From: a virus
Virus record (IMG/VR): IMGVR_UViG_3300036790_000516
Span: 1-54,787 of that record
Direction: 5' to 3' (one strand)
DNA length: 54,787 nucleotides
Under the pieces are notes generated by a model, which saw nothing but the letters and a program-made list of their open reading frames with translations, was not told where the DNA came from and did no database searches. The first letter of the stretch is position 1; every line of letters begins with the position of its first letter. Shown here in pieces: positions 48,234-54,787 of this stretch. A program made the translations under genes and the position numbers.

Positions 48234-48769
48234 ACTCGCCGGGCGTGATTCAGCGGCTTCTCCAGCTTTTGCAATCGCAGCCGGCACCGAAGCCGCCTGC
48301 ATCGCTTGCGCCGCCCGCTCCGCCTCCGCCCCCTCTTCCGCCGGGAATGCTCAAGACCGGCAACATCGACGTGAACCACCGTCCAGTGATCTGGAACGAC
48401 GATGGCTCTCCTAGCACGATCTATTCCGCTACAGTTCCGGTAGGCAACGGCCAGTGGGCGCTGGTTCCCACGATCGCAGGGGGCAAGTTTCTAACGCCCG
48501 ACGGCAGGATCCCCAAGGAGTCGGACCGAAGGGCGATGCAGGCGCTTGAGGACGCTGCGCTAGCGCAGTATCGGGCCAGCGGTGAACATCTTGGTCTGTT
48601 CGCGTCGCAGCAGGCGGCGGATGACTACGCTAATCGCACTCACGCTTGGATGCCCAACGGCGGGCAGGAGCAGGTCTTCCTGCCGAACTATAGCGGCGAT
48701 AGCAACATGCCTTTACCCAGGGCCGAGTATGAAAGGGCGTTGAAGCAGAAAACGCAGACGGCCAAATGA
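48230..48769 (+). CDS. Phage structural-type protein (179 aa)
   Basis: Pro-rich N-terminal 40 residues, then GNIDVNHRPVIWNDDGSPST .. VPTIAGGKFLTPDGR .. YRASGEHLGLFASQQAADDY and WMPNGG. This conserved phrase occurs in internal/structural phage proteins, often large ones with lysozyme or ejection domains; function unknown. Coupled at both ends. Confidence 0.5.
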   Translation: MNSPGVIQRLLQLLQSQPAPKPPASLAPPAPPPPPLPPGMLKTGNIDVNHRPVIWNDDGSPSTIYSATVPVGNGQWALVPTIAGGKFLTPDGRIPKESDRRAMQALEDAALAQYRASGEHLGLFASQQAADDYANRTHAWMPNGGQEQVFLPNYSGDSNMPLPRAEYERALKQKTQTAK

Positions 48770-49014
48770 ACTCGCCCCCAGCGCCGCCGACGGCTCGCCC
48801 GCTCTCGTCGGCGCTCCCCCCTCCCCGCCCCCTCCCCCGTCCCCATTGCCAATGGCGCTCGGTCCCGTGGCTGGCGCGGTTCTTCGGCCGCTCCGAGCGC
48901 CTGATCCGCATGTGGTGCCGGGACGGAACCTTCGCGCATCTCTCCGTCTACCGCGATTCGCGCGGGCGTTTTTGGGTCGCCATGCCCGACGAGGGCGCAA
49001 TTACCATCCAGTAG
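48766..49014 (+). CDS. Small HTH-like protein (82 aa)
   Basis: ATGA-coupled. Pro-rich start, then VPWLARFFGRSERLIRMWCRDGTFAHLSV, an HTH-like helix pair with wing (excisionase/MerR-like shape). Could bind DNA or be a structural adaptor. Confidence 0.45.
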   Translation: MNSPPAPPTARPLSSALPPPRPLPRPHCQWRSVPWLARFFGRSERLIRMWCRDGTFAHLSVYRDSRGRFWVAMPDEGAITIQ

Positions 49015-49076
49015 TCCCCGTATCCCGGAAGCCTCACCCTTGTAACCGCCCTCCCCGGTCCCGCACTCTCGCCGTC

Positions 49077-49364
49077 GTGAAGATCTCAGACGGCCGCTCG
49101 CTGGTCGACTTCGAACTGATCGACATCGATCCGTTCTTCGACGCCAACGGCTGGCGCGGCGTCCGCGTCGCCGTCAACGGCGTCCCGGCGGCCCCGTTCA
49201 CCTTTCACAAATCCGTCCACGAGCAGTTCCTCACCGATGCCGCCTGGCTGGCCTACCTCGCCCGCCAAGGCGCGATGATGATCTCTCGCGGCCTGATCTA
49301 CGGAGCCGAGCGGCCGCAGTCACCGGCCGACGGCCTGACCTCGTACGACATGGGAGCGAACTGA
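49077..49364 (+). CDS. Hypothetical protein (95 aa)
   Basis: GTG start; mixed alpha/beta (SLVDFELIDIDPFFDANGWRG..VAVNGVPAAPFTFHKSVH). Stop coupled to the 23-residue ORF (TGATG). Unrecognised. Confidence 0.5.
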   Translation: MKISDGRSLVDFELIDIDPFFDANGWRGVRVAVNGVPAAPFTFHKSVHEQFLTDAAWLAYLARQGAMMISRGLIYGAERPQSPADGLTSYDMGAN

Positions 49365-49435
49365 TGGCCAAAGGCGCGTTCAAGGGACGGCGCATGGGCA
49401 AGACGTCCACCCGGCGCGGCGGCAAGCGCTACTAG
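49364..49435 (+). CDS. 23-residue basic peptide
   Basis: TGATG-coupled. MAKGAFKGRRMGKTSTRRGG plus KRY: ten Lys/Arg residues. Same GGKR-ending style as the peptide at 49527. Possible DNA condenser or capsid-lining peptide. Confidence 0.4.
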   Translation: MAKGAFKGRRMGKTSTRRGGKRY

Positions 49436-49526
49436 CGCCGACGCCGACGCCAACGATTTTCCAATCGAGACTCGCCATCGGTCTCTCCGGCCTTGCGCCG
49501 GATCGTGGCGATGAAAGGAGGCCAAA

Positions 49527-49592
49527 ATGTTTGAAGATCAGCCCGTGCAGAACAAAAGGCGGGGACATCGTCGTGGCGGGAAGCGCAAGTAA
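49527..49592 (+). CDS. 21-residue basic peptide with ideal ribosome site
   Basis: AAAGGAGGCCAAA before ATG is the strongest ribosome site nearby. Product starts MFEDQPV and ends HRRGGKRK. Its strong initiation signal argues that it is made in quantity. Confidence 0.5.
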   Translation: MFEDQPVQNKRRGHRRGGKRK

Positions 49593-49643
49593 GCGCTGAC
49601 CGGCTCGGCACAAGGAACGTGAAGGGAAGGGGCGCTCGACGGG

Positions 49644-49670
49644 GGACGACTGAAGGGATGGGAGTCGTCC
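49644..49670 (+). promoter_or_regulatory. Hairpin ahead of the head genes
   Basis: GGACGACT (49644-49651) and AGTCGTCC (49663-49670) with an 11-nt purine loop, in the 112-bp gap before 49705. No U-run; attenuator, RNA-stability element or protein-binding hairpin. Confidence 0.4.
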
Positions 49671-49704
49671 TCCCGTCAGCAATCGCAGCGAGGGAGGACT
49701 CACA

Positions 49705-49902
49705 ATGCCGGACAAGTTCAGCAGCGACAAGTACGACCTGATGCTCACGCCGATCGACGAAAAAGGGAACATGACCAAGAACGATCCCTCGGTGGCCAAT
49801 CCGCCGACCGAGATCGACCCGCCCGACCCGACCGGCCTGATGCACGGGCTCGACAAGGGCGGCTCGACGGCCAAGGACGGCAAGGTAAGACGGCGAGGGT
49901 AA
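49705..49902 (+). CDS. Small acidic protein with basic tail (65 aa)
   Basis: GAGGGAGGACTCACA before ATG. DKFSSDKYDLMLTPIDEKGN and repeated PP motifs, ends DGKVRRRG. Unknown, in the head-gene cluster. Confidence 0.5.
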   Translation: MPDKFSSDKYDLMLTPIDEKGNMTKNDPSVANPPTEIDPPDPTGLMHGLDKGGSTAKDGKVRRRG

Positions 49903-49908
49903 CTGGCG

Positions 49909-50367
49909 ATGGCGAGCGGCGGTTTCGATCCACGTATGCTTCTCTCGATGCTGTCGTCCCGCGCAGGCGGTGACGCTGGCAACGCTGGCTCCGGCGCGAC
50001 CGGTACCGGCACCGCCGATGCCGCCGTGGGCTCGGCCGCGACCCAGCTCCAAGGCGCCGACCCCGCCTACGGCCTCAAGCAGCTCATGCAGATCAAGAAG
50101 GACCTGGCGGCGATGATCACCCAGTACGCCTTTCGCGTTCCCGGCGCGTCCCGCGCGCTCTCGTCCTGCCTCAAGGGCCTGGACTCCGGGATCAAGGAAA
50201 TGCAGACGGCGCAATCGACGATGCAGGCGGTGAACGGTCCCGGCGGCGGCGGCGGCGCTCCAGGCGGGGCGTCCGGCGGCCCCATAGCGCTCTCGGCCAT
50301 CCCGCAGCCATCGCCTCCCGGCGCCCTCGGCGCGTCGCCGCCGCAAGGCTCCGGTTCCGGGATGTAG
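49909..50367 (+). CDS. Hypothetical head protein (152 aa)
   Basis: Gly/Ala-rich N-terminus, a helical core (YGLKQLMQIKKDLAAMITQY..LKGLDSGIKEMQTAQ), then Gly/Pro-rich tail. Immediately before scaffold. Possibly internal core or a head-assembly factor. Confidence 0.5.
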   Translation: MASGGFDPRMLLSMLSSRAGGDAGNAGSGATGTGTADAAVGSAATQLQGADPAYGLKQLMQIKKDLAAMITQYAFRVPGASRALSSCLKGLDSGIKEMQTAQSTMQAVNGPGGGGGAPGGASGGPIALSAIPQPSPPGALGASPPQGSGSGM

Positions 50368-50402
50368 CGACGTTGTAGCGACGACGAAAAGGGAGAACGA
50401 CG

Positions 50403-51167
50403 ATGACGTTACAAGAACTGCTGGCGCAAGCCGACCTCGGCGACGACTTCGACATCGAGGTCAAGGGGAACAAGTTTAAGGTGGGCGACCTGCGCGGCAT
50501 GTCTCGCGCCGTCGACGCTGAAAAGCGCGTCATGGAACTAAAGCGCAGGGAGGCCGAGAAGCTGGCCGACGACGCCTCTCAGCTCCTCGCCGGTCTCAAC
50601 GAAGCCGCCGCGAAGAACAAGACGGTTCAGCAGAAGACCGACGCCAACGCGGGCTACGACTGGAGGACCGATCCCCTCTACGCCCCCGTGGTCTCCGAAA
50701 TCGCCGCCGTCATGGCCGAGGCCAAGCGCGCGGTCGACCTCGCCGAGACCCAGCGCAAGCAACTGGAACAGGTCTCCTCCATCTACGCCTTCGAGCGCAT
50801 GCGCACCGAGTACGAGCGCTCCGGCTACAAGGACAAATCCTTCGAGGAGCTGGCGCAGGAAGCCATCGCGGCCAAACAGTACGACCGCTTCGGCCTGCCC
50901 ACGCTTGGCCCCTCGATCACCCGCCTGACCGAGCCGACCCGCATCAAGGCCGCACAGGACGAGGCGGTCAAAGCCGCCCGCGCGACCTGGGACGCCGAGC
51001 AGAACGCCGCCGCCGCTGCACCTGGGCGTGGCGGGGCCGCTCGCATCACCACGCAGAAGGCCGCGACGGCCGCGCCGCCCAACAAGCGCATCGAGGACCT
51101 CACCGCCGAGATGGTCGCCGCCGATCCCGACGTGCAAGCGGCGATGCGCGGGGAGAGCGTCTCGTGA
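50403..51167 (+). CDS. Scaffolding protein candidate
   Basis: 254 residues, AAAAGGGAGAACGACG start site. Acidic helical N-terminus, strong coiled-coil region (KRVMELKRREAEKLADDASQ; VMAEAKRAVDLAETQRKQLE), basic/helical C-terminus. Helical, charged protein directly upstream of the capsid gene is the standard scaffold position and profile. Confidence 0.6.
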   Translation: MTLQELLAQADLGDDFDIEVKGNKFKVGDLRGMSRAVDAEKRVMELKRREAEKLADDASQLLAGLNEAAAKNKTVQQKTDANAGYDWRTDPLYAPVVSEIAAVMAEAKRAVDLAETQRKQLEQVSSIYAFERMRTEYERSGYKDKSFEELAQEAIAAKQYDRFGLPTLGPSITRLTEPTRIKAAQDEAVKAARATWDAEQNAAAAAPGRGGAARITTQKAATAAPPNKRIEDLTAEMVAADPDVQAAMRGESVS

Positions 51168-51454
51168 GCGCTCCTCTGGCGGAACGATTCCCCGGTCTCT
51201 ACGCGGGCAAGCCGTCCGGCTATCGCCCCTCGCTCGCCGAGGTCGTCTCGATCGTGCTGACCTCGCGCGGGGTCAACGATGTCGGCGTCGCCAGGGACCT
51301 GGTCGACACGATCACCGATTGGCAATCGCAGGCCGCGCGGCCGTCGGGCCAGCCGTACCAGCAGTATCGGCAGACCGTGCAGGCGCAGCCGCAGCCAGAG
51401 CGGGTAACGCCGCCGAGCGTGCCACCGTTACCGCTGCAATCGATTAAGAAGTAG
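51164..51454 (+). CDS. Small protein between scaffold and capsid (96 aa)
   Basis: GTGA overlap with scaffold. Short helical domain (LAEVVSIVLTSRGVNDVGVA) and Gln/Pro-rich tail. May assist head assembly. Unrecognised. Confidence 0.5.
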   Translation: MSAPLAERFPGLYAGKPSGYRPSLAEVVSIVLTSRGVNDVGVARDLVDTITDWQSQAARPSGQPYQQYRQTVQAQPQPERVTPPSVPPLPLQSIKK

Positions 51455-51494
51455 TCCCACGTTCGACGTTCGTTTCGTCCAAGGAGAGGCCCAC

Positions 51495-52478
51495 ATGGCG
51501 TCAGTCATCGGAACTGGAATAGCGAGCCCACCGGCCGCGCTGGTCAACACCGTTCAAGCGATCGTGCAGAAGTTCATCAGCCCGGTCCTGGGCGATCAAG
51601 TGCTTCTCCCATCGCCGACCCTCTGGGCGCTGGTCCGCCGCGGCAAGAAAATGGCCGGCGGCGCCCTGGTCTACCCCGAGTTCTTCTCCGAGGAGACCAC
51701 CGGCGGGGCCTACTACGGCGCCCAACTCCTCAACACCGCGCTGCAAGATGTCGTGCAGCCGGCCGAGCAGCAATGGCGGTTCTACTACGAGGCCGTCGTG
51801 CTGCCTTACACCGACATCATCCTCGGGCGGGGCGGCTACGCGGGCGTCGACATCGTCCGCCAGAAGTTCCAGACCGCCGCGGGCTCGTTCATGCAGAAGC
51901 TGGCGCGCGCCTTGTGGGGGACTGCGCCGCAGAACACCTCCCTTGACATCGACAACATCCCCGCGTGGCTGGGCTCGACGACCAACACCATCGCGGGCAT
52001 CAACCGTTCAACCGCCGCGAACGCCTTCTGGCTGCCGCAGGCCCCTATTAGCGGCGGCGCGGCCCCTCTAACCGCCGCCGTCGCCGATTCCCAGTACTGG
52101 CAGACGGTGTTCGGCTACGACGAGCCGGACATCATGGTGATGAACAACACCTCCTACGCGTCGTTCAAGCAGCAGTTCCAGCAGAACATCCGCTACATGG
52201 ACAACATGCAGGACAAGGAAGCGCTGCAGGCCGGGTTCCGCTACCACTTCCTGTTCAACAACTGCATCGTGCTGGCGGATCGCAACGCCCCCGCGACGAC
52301 CGCGTGGATCATGAACTCGAAATATATGTTCCCGGTGTTCCACGAGGCCGACTATTTCACCATCGACCCTTGGGTAAAGCCTTCGAATCAGCGCATCCTC
52401 GTGAGCAATATCTATCTCACCTGGCAGCTCGCCGACCTCTCGCCGCGCATGGGCGGGGAAATCTACAGCATCACCTAA
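51495..52478 (+). CDS. Major capsid protein (HK97-like)
   Basis: 327 residues with CAAGGAGAGGCCCAC before ATG. N-terminal helix region, ALVYPEFFSEETTGGAYYGA (E-loop-like), spine helix (VDIVRQKFQTAAGSFMQKLA), DIMVMNNTSYASFKQQFQ and a C-terminal ILVSNIYLTWQLADLSPRM, a familiar capsid ending. Position after scaffold is decisive. Confidence 0.75.
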   Translation: MASVIGTGIASPPAALVNTVQAIVQKFISPVLGDQVLLPSPTLWALVRRGKKMAGGALVYPEFFSEETTGGAYYGAQLLNTALQDVVQPAEQQWRFYYEAVVLPYTDIILGRGGYAGVDIVRQKFQTAAGSFMQKLARALWGTAPQNTSLDIDNIPAWLGSTTNTIAGINRSTAANAFWLPQAPISGGAAPLTAAVADSQYWQTVFGYDEPDIMVMNNTSYASFKQQFQQNIRYMDNMQDKEALQAGFRYHFLFNNCIVLADRNAPATTAWIMNSKYMFPVFHEADYFTIDPWVKPSNQRILVSNIYLTWQLADLSPRMGGEIYSIT

Positions 52479-52509
52479 GCGCCGACGCGCGAGGAAAGGA
52501 CCAACGCAA

Positions 52510-52965
52510 ATGGCAATCGTCAATTCGGTAGGCACCGCAACCGCCGGCTATGGCTCCGGGTATCTGGTTCAAAAGGTCGCGCAACCGCTCGTCGATGGCG
52601 CGAACACGATCACCCTCTCAACCTCGGTGGTCCCTCTCGCCAGGGGCAAGATCCGCGCCAAGGTGTATGGCGCGGCGGGCACTTCCCCGGCCCTCACCGA
52701 CATCTACGCGACCGCGACCGACGGGACCAACACGGTCCGGCTCGGCGCGCTCTCGCTCCATCCAGCGGCGGCGGTCGCGCTGTCGGCGACCTCGTGGGTC
52801 GAGATGATCGGCGAGTTCCTGATGGACACCGGCTTGGCGTCGGGCAACGGCGGCGCATCCGGCGATCTGATCGGCACCGGCGCGACCTCCTTCTCGGTCG
52901 TTATCACCCTCTCGGGCACCGGCGAGACGGCCACCGCCGACGTCGAACTCTGCGGAGAGCCGTAG
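52510..52965 (+). CDS. Capsid decoration/head protein
   Basis: 151 residues, GAGGAAAGGACCAACGCAA upstream. All-beta pattern (ANTITLSTSVVPLARGKIRA; FSVVITLSGTGETATADVEL), right after the capsid gene and followed by a terminator. Decoration or head-stabilising protein is the simplest reading. Confidence 0.5.
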   Translation: MAIVNSVGTATAGYGSGYLVQKVAQPLVDGANTITLSTSVVPLARGKIRAKVYGAAGTSPALTDIYATATDGTNTVRLGALSLHPAAAVALSATSWVEMIGEFLMDTGLASGNGGASGDLIGTGATSFSVVITLSGTGETATADVELCGEP

Positions 52966-52996
52966 AACGCGGGCGTCGATCCAAAGTTCCTCCCAG

Positions 52997-53035
52997 GGGG
53001 CGGCGGGCGGCAACGCCTCCCGCCCCTTTCGTTTT
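52997..53035 (+). terminator. Intrinsic terminator after head genes
   Basis: GGGGCGG (52997-53003) pairs with CCGCCCC (53020-53026), with further inner pairs, followed by TTTCGTTTT. Would reduce transcription into tail genes relative to capsid genes. Confidence 0.6.
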
Positions 53036-53051
53036 GTAGAGCGGAGACGCG

Positions 53052-54299
53052 ATGCTCGTCGGCGATATCGTCCAGAAAATCCGAACCGCGATCACCGACC
53101 AGCCGCAAACGCTGGGCGTCCCGACCGCGACCGCAGTCGCAGGCGGCGCTGGCGCCCTGCTCCCGAACGGCAACTACTGGCTCATCGTCACCCAGCGCAA
53201 TCCCTGGGGCGAGACGCTGGGCGCCGCTGAAATCGGCCCCATCGCGGTCGGCGTCGGCCAGCTCATTACCGTATCGACGATCACCCTGCCCGGCGCAACC
53301 TACGCCCGCGCCTACCTCACGTTCGCCTCGGGCCAGGGCGGCGCTCCGGGCGGCGAGAACTCCTTTGTCGAGGTGCCGACTTCCTTCCAGGTCACCTCGT
53401 TCAACATCGCCGCGCAGCCGACCGGCGCTGGCCAGCCGCCCACCCGCAACTCGGCCTACAACCCGGACACCGACGGCGACTCCTTTTCCTGCGCGACCCT
53501 CTACGACTGGACCAACGACGCGCTCAAGCTGGCTTCCCAAATCTGCGGCGGCCTGATCGACTACGCCGGCGTCGCGACCATCGTCGGCAATCCCACCTAC
53601 ATCGTCCCCGGCCAATGGCGGGACATCGGCGATGTCTGGTACGACGGCTATCCCCTGGCGTCCGATAAAGTCGGCAATTTCTTCCGGCGCAACGCCATCA
53701 CCGCGTCGGTGCTGTCCCAGGTCGCCATGTCGGTCTTCGACAACCGCCTGGCGATCGAGGTCTGGCCGCAGCCCGCGCGGACGGCGGGACAAACGACGCT
53801 GGCCGCGCCGCTGACCTCCTTCGGCAACTCCCTCACCGCCGTATCGCTGGCCCAGTTCCTGCTTACCAACGGCATGGTCCAGGTCGAGAACGAGATCATG
53901 GCCTACGCGCCGATGACCGGGAACACGCTCGGCAATCTGATCCGGGGCTTGGGGGGGTCGACCGCCGCCGCCCATCCCACCGGCTCCCTGGTCACCGAAC
54001 TCAACCTGTTCTTCCACGGCTGGCGGATGTACAACCCGACGTTCCAGCCGGGGCAGTCGATGACCGCGATCCCGGTCCCGGTCGGCTGGGAGACGCTGTT
54101 CCATCTCTACGGCCTGGCCCGCGCGCGCCTCGCCGAGCAGGACACCGACCAGTACGCCAAGCTCTACGCCCAGTACGAGAACGGGCTGAAGTCCTGGTAT
54201 AAGACCAATCGAGTGGTCGTTGGACCGCGTCAGGTCGGCGACTCCAGCGCCTCGCTTGAGGTTCTTCCCAATTTGGGCGGCGGTTGGATAATTCCATGA
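53052..54299 (+). CDS. Head-tail adaptor/tail-tube A-like protein
   Basis: 415 residues. Helical N-terminal start (LVGDIVQKIRTAIT), an inserted Ig/FN3-like domain (residues 28-125; GNYWLIVTQRNPWGETLG..TYARAYLTF), then adaptor core (ATLYDWTNDALKLASQICGG) and a C-terminal helical end (ETLFHLYGLARARLAEQDTD). Placed between capsid and nozzle genes as podovirus gp11-like adaptors are. Confidence 0.55.
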   Translation: MLVGDIVQKIRTAITDQPQTLGVPTATAVAGGAGALLPNGNYWLIVTQRNPWGETLGAAEIGPIAVGVGQLITVSTITLPGATYARAYLTFASGQGGAPGGENSFVEVPTSFQVTSFNIAAQPTGAGQPPTRNSAYNPDTDGDSFSCATLYDWTNDALKLASQICGGLIDYAGVATIVGNPTYIVPGQWRDIGDVWYDGYPLASDKVGNFFRRNAITASVLSQVAMSVFDNRLAIEVWPQPARTAGQTTLAAPLTSFGNSLTAVSLAQFLLTNGMVQVENEIMAYAPMTGNTLGNLIRGLGGSTAAAHPTGSLVTELNLFFHGWRMYNPTFQPGQSMTAIPVPVGWETLFHLYGLARARLAEQDTDQYAKLYAQYENGLKSWYKTNRVVVGPRQVGDSSASLEVLPNLGGGWIIP

Positions 54300-54315
54300 T
54301 AACAAAGGACTTAGC

Positions 54316-54787
54316 GTGCTACGACCAGTAGTGCAAGGGCCGTTCACGAAGGGAATAATTTCGAGTTCCGACCCGATCACCCAGCCGAAGGGATCGGTCT
54401 CGCGGATCTCGAACCTTCTCTATACCGTCCGCGGCGCGCTGACCGCCTGCGACGGGACCGCCGTCGTCAACGCCTTCGACGGCCTTGCCGCGCCCGGCCT
54501 GCGCGGACGGTTCGAGTCGACGACCCTGTTCGAGCCGATTGGCGTCGCTCCCTACTACCTCGTCCTCGCGCCCGACGCGTCCTTCCCGCTCGGCCCTCCT
54601 CAGGACCTCGCCGTCTCGACGACCGGCTCCGGCACGCTCCCCGCCGACACCTATTACTACGTCGTCACCGCCCTCGACGGCGCTGGCGGCGAGACTCCGG
54701 CGTCGAACGAGGTCTTCGCCGCCGTCGACGCCAACTCCTCGATCACCATCTGCTGGAACGTGGTCCCGAACGCCTGGGCCTATAACG
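54316..54787 (+). CDS. Tail nozzle-type protein, 5' part (continues at 1-2490)
   Basis: GTG start with AAAGGACTTAGC upstream. N-terminal MLRPVVQGPFTKGIISS and ISNLLYTVRGALTACDG begin the 944-residue protein described at 1-2490. Bases 54661-54787 duplicate 1-127, so the unique part here is 115 codons. Confidence 0.6.
   Translation, partial: MLRPVVQGPFTKGIISSSDPITQPKGSVSRISNLLYTVRGALTACDGTAVVNAFDGLAAPGLRGRFESTTLFEPIGVAPYYLVLAPDASFPLGPPQDLAVSTTGSGTLPADTYYYVVTALDGAGGETPASNEVFAAVDANSSITICWNVVPNAWAYN
54661..54787 (+). repeat. Terminal duplication of bases 1-127
   Basis: Exact 127-base identity with the window start, interrupting an open frame that continues cleanly. Typical assembly overlap of a circular (or circularly permuted) genome. 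Confidence 0.95.

Noticed and set aside
52704-54380. 558-residue open frame on the minus strand
   Set aside because: Shadow of capsid-decoration and adaptor genes caused by GC-rich codons; it crosses the terminator and has no ribosome site or recognisable motif.
54661-54787. 127-bp direct terminal repeat as a biological phage end
   Set aside because: Its exact length is an odd k-mer size typical of assembler overlaps and it lies inside a gene that continues in frame, so it is better read as a circular assembly overlap.

Overview
The window is one complete tailed-phage genome assembled as a circle. Bases 54661-54787 repeat bases 1-127 exactly, so the unique length is 54,660 bp, and one long gene (starting at 54316) runs through the join and ends at 2490. 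The DNA is GC-rich, with strong G/C third-position bias in the core genes and more AT-rich islands around homing endonucleases, the 26.9-28.5 kb cassette and the 34.6-35.1 kb gap. Terminase, portal, scaffold, HK97-like capsid, short-tail adaptor and nozzle genes are present. I see no tape-measure or sheath gene, so a podovirus-like short-tailed particle is most likely. I found no integrase. Sec signal peptides, a lipobox protein and a Tad-pilin-like protein point to a Gram-negative, Tad-piliated host; an alphaproteobacterium is possible but unproven.

Layout. The rightward late operon starts at a divergent promoter/operator near 40.2 kb. It runs through small genes, the large terminase (interrupted by an intein, 42.0-44.8 kb), portal (46.4 kb), scaffold, major capsid (51.5 kb) and tail adaptor, across the join into the tail nozzle, then GNAT-like and putative DNA-ejection proteins (2.5-6.3 kb) and small basic proteins. 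Next comes an unusual 10 kb block (6.9-17.3 kb) in which most large proteins carry N-terminal Sec signals: fibre-like proteins, an FN3 protein, a lipoprotein and a GH30 glycosidase fused to a beta-helix. Holin-like membrane proteins, a papain-like protease and an L,D-transpeptidase-like enzyme (17.4 kb) are interleaved. A short leftward pair (17.8-19.1 kb) holds a RepA-type helicase.

The rightward replication block (19.2-30.5 kb) encodes a Cas4/RecB-like Fe-S nuclease, an RHH regulator, a RecA-like ATPase, a tRNA-Gly, an HNH endonuclease, a PIF1-like helicase, a uracil-DNA-glycosylase/3'-5' exonuclease fusion and a separate family A polymerase module. A leftward operon (34.6-30.4 kb) carries three glycosyltransferase-like proteins, an FkbM methyltransferase, an RNA-ligase-like enzyme and tiny coupled ORFs. 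It begins at a 0.5 kb AT-rich regulatory gap containing long inverted repeats. Another leftward operon (37.6-35.1 kb) ends in a TadE-like pseudopilin. An XRE-type regulator (37.9 kb) and a third leftward early operon (40.1-38.6 kb) complete the circle.

Recurring themes. Several operons appear to start with leaderless mRNAs: TTGACA-like/-10 promoters lie 6-10 nt from a start codon that lacks a Shine-Dalgarno site. Genes inside operons are chained by ATGA/GTGA/TAATG overlaps. Many products seem aimed at the cell envelope (secreted fibres and glycosidase, pseudopilin, glycosyltransferases, small exported proteins). The most unusual proposal is therefore a coordinated envelope-remodelling programme. 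No database search was possible; every function is read from motifs and gene order.
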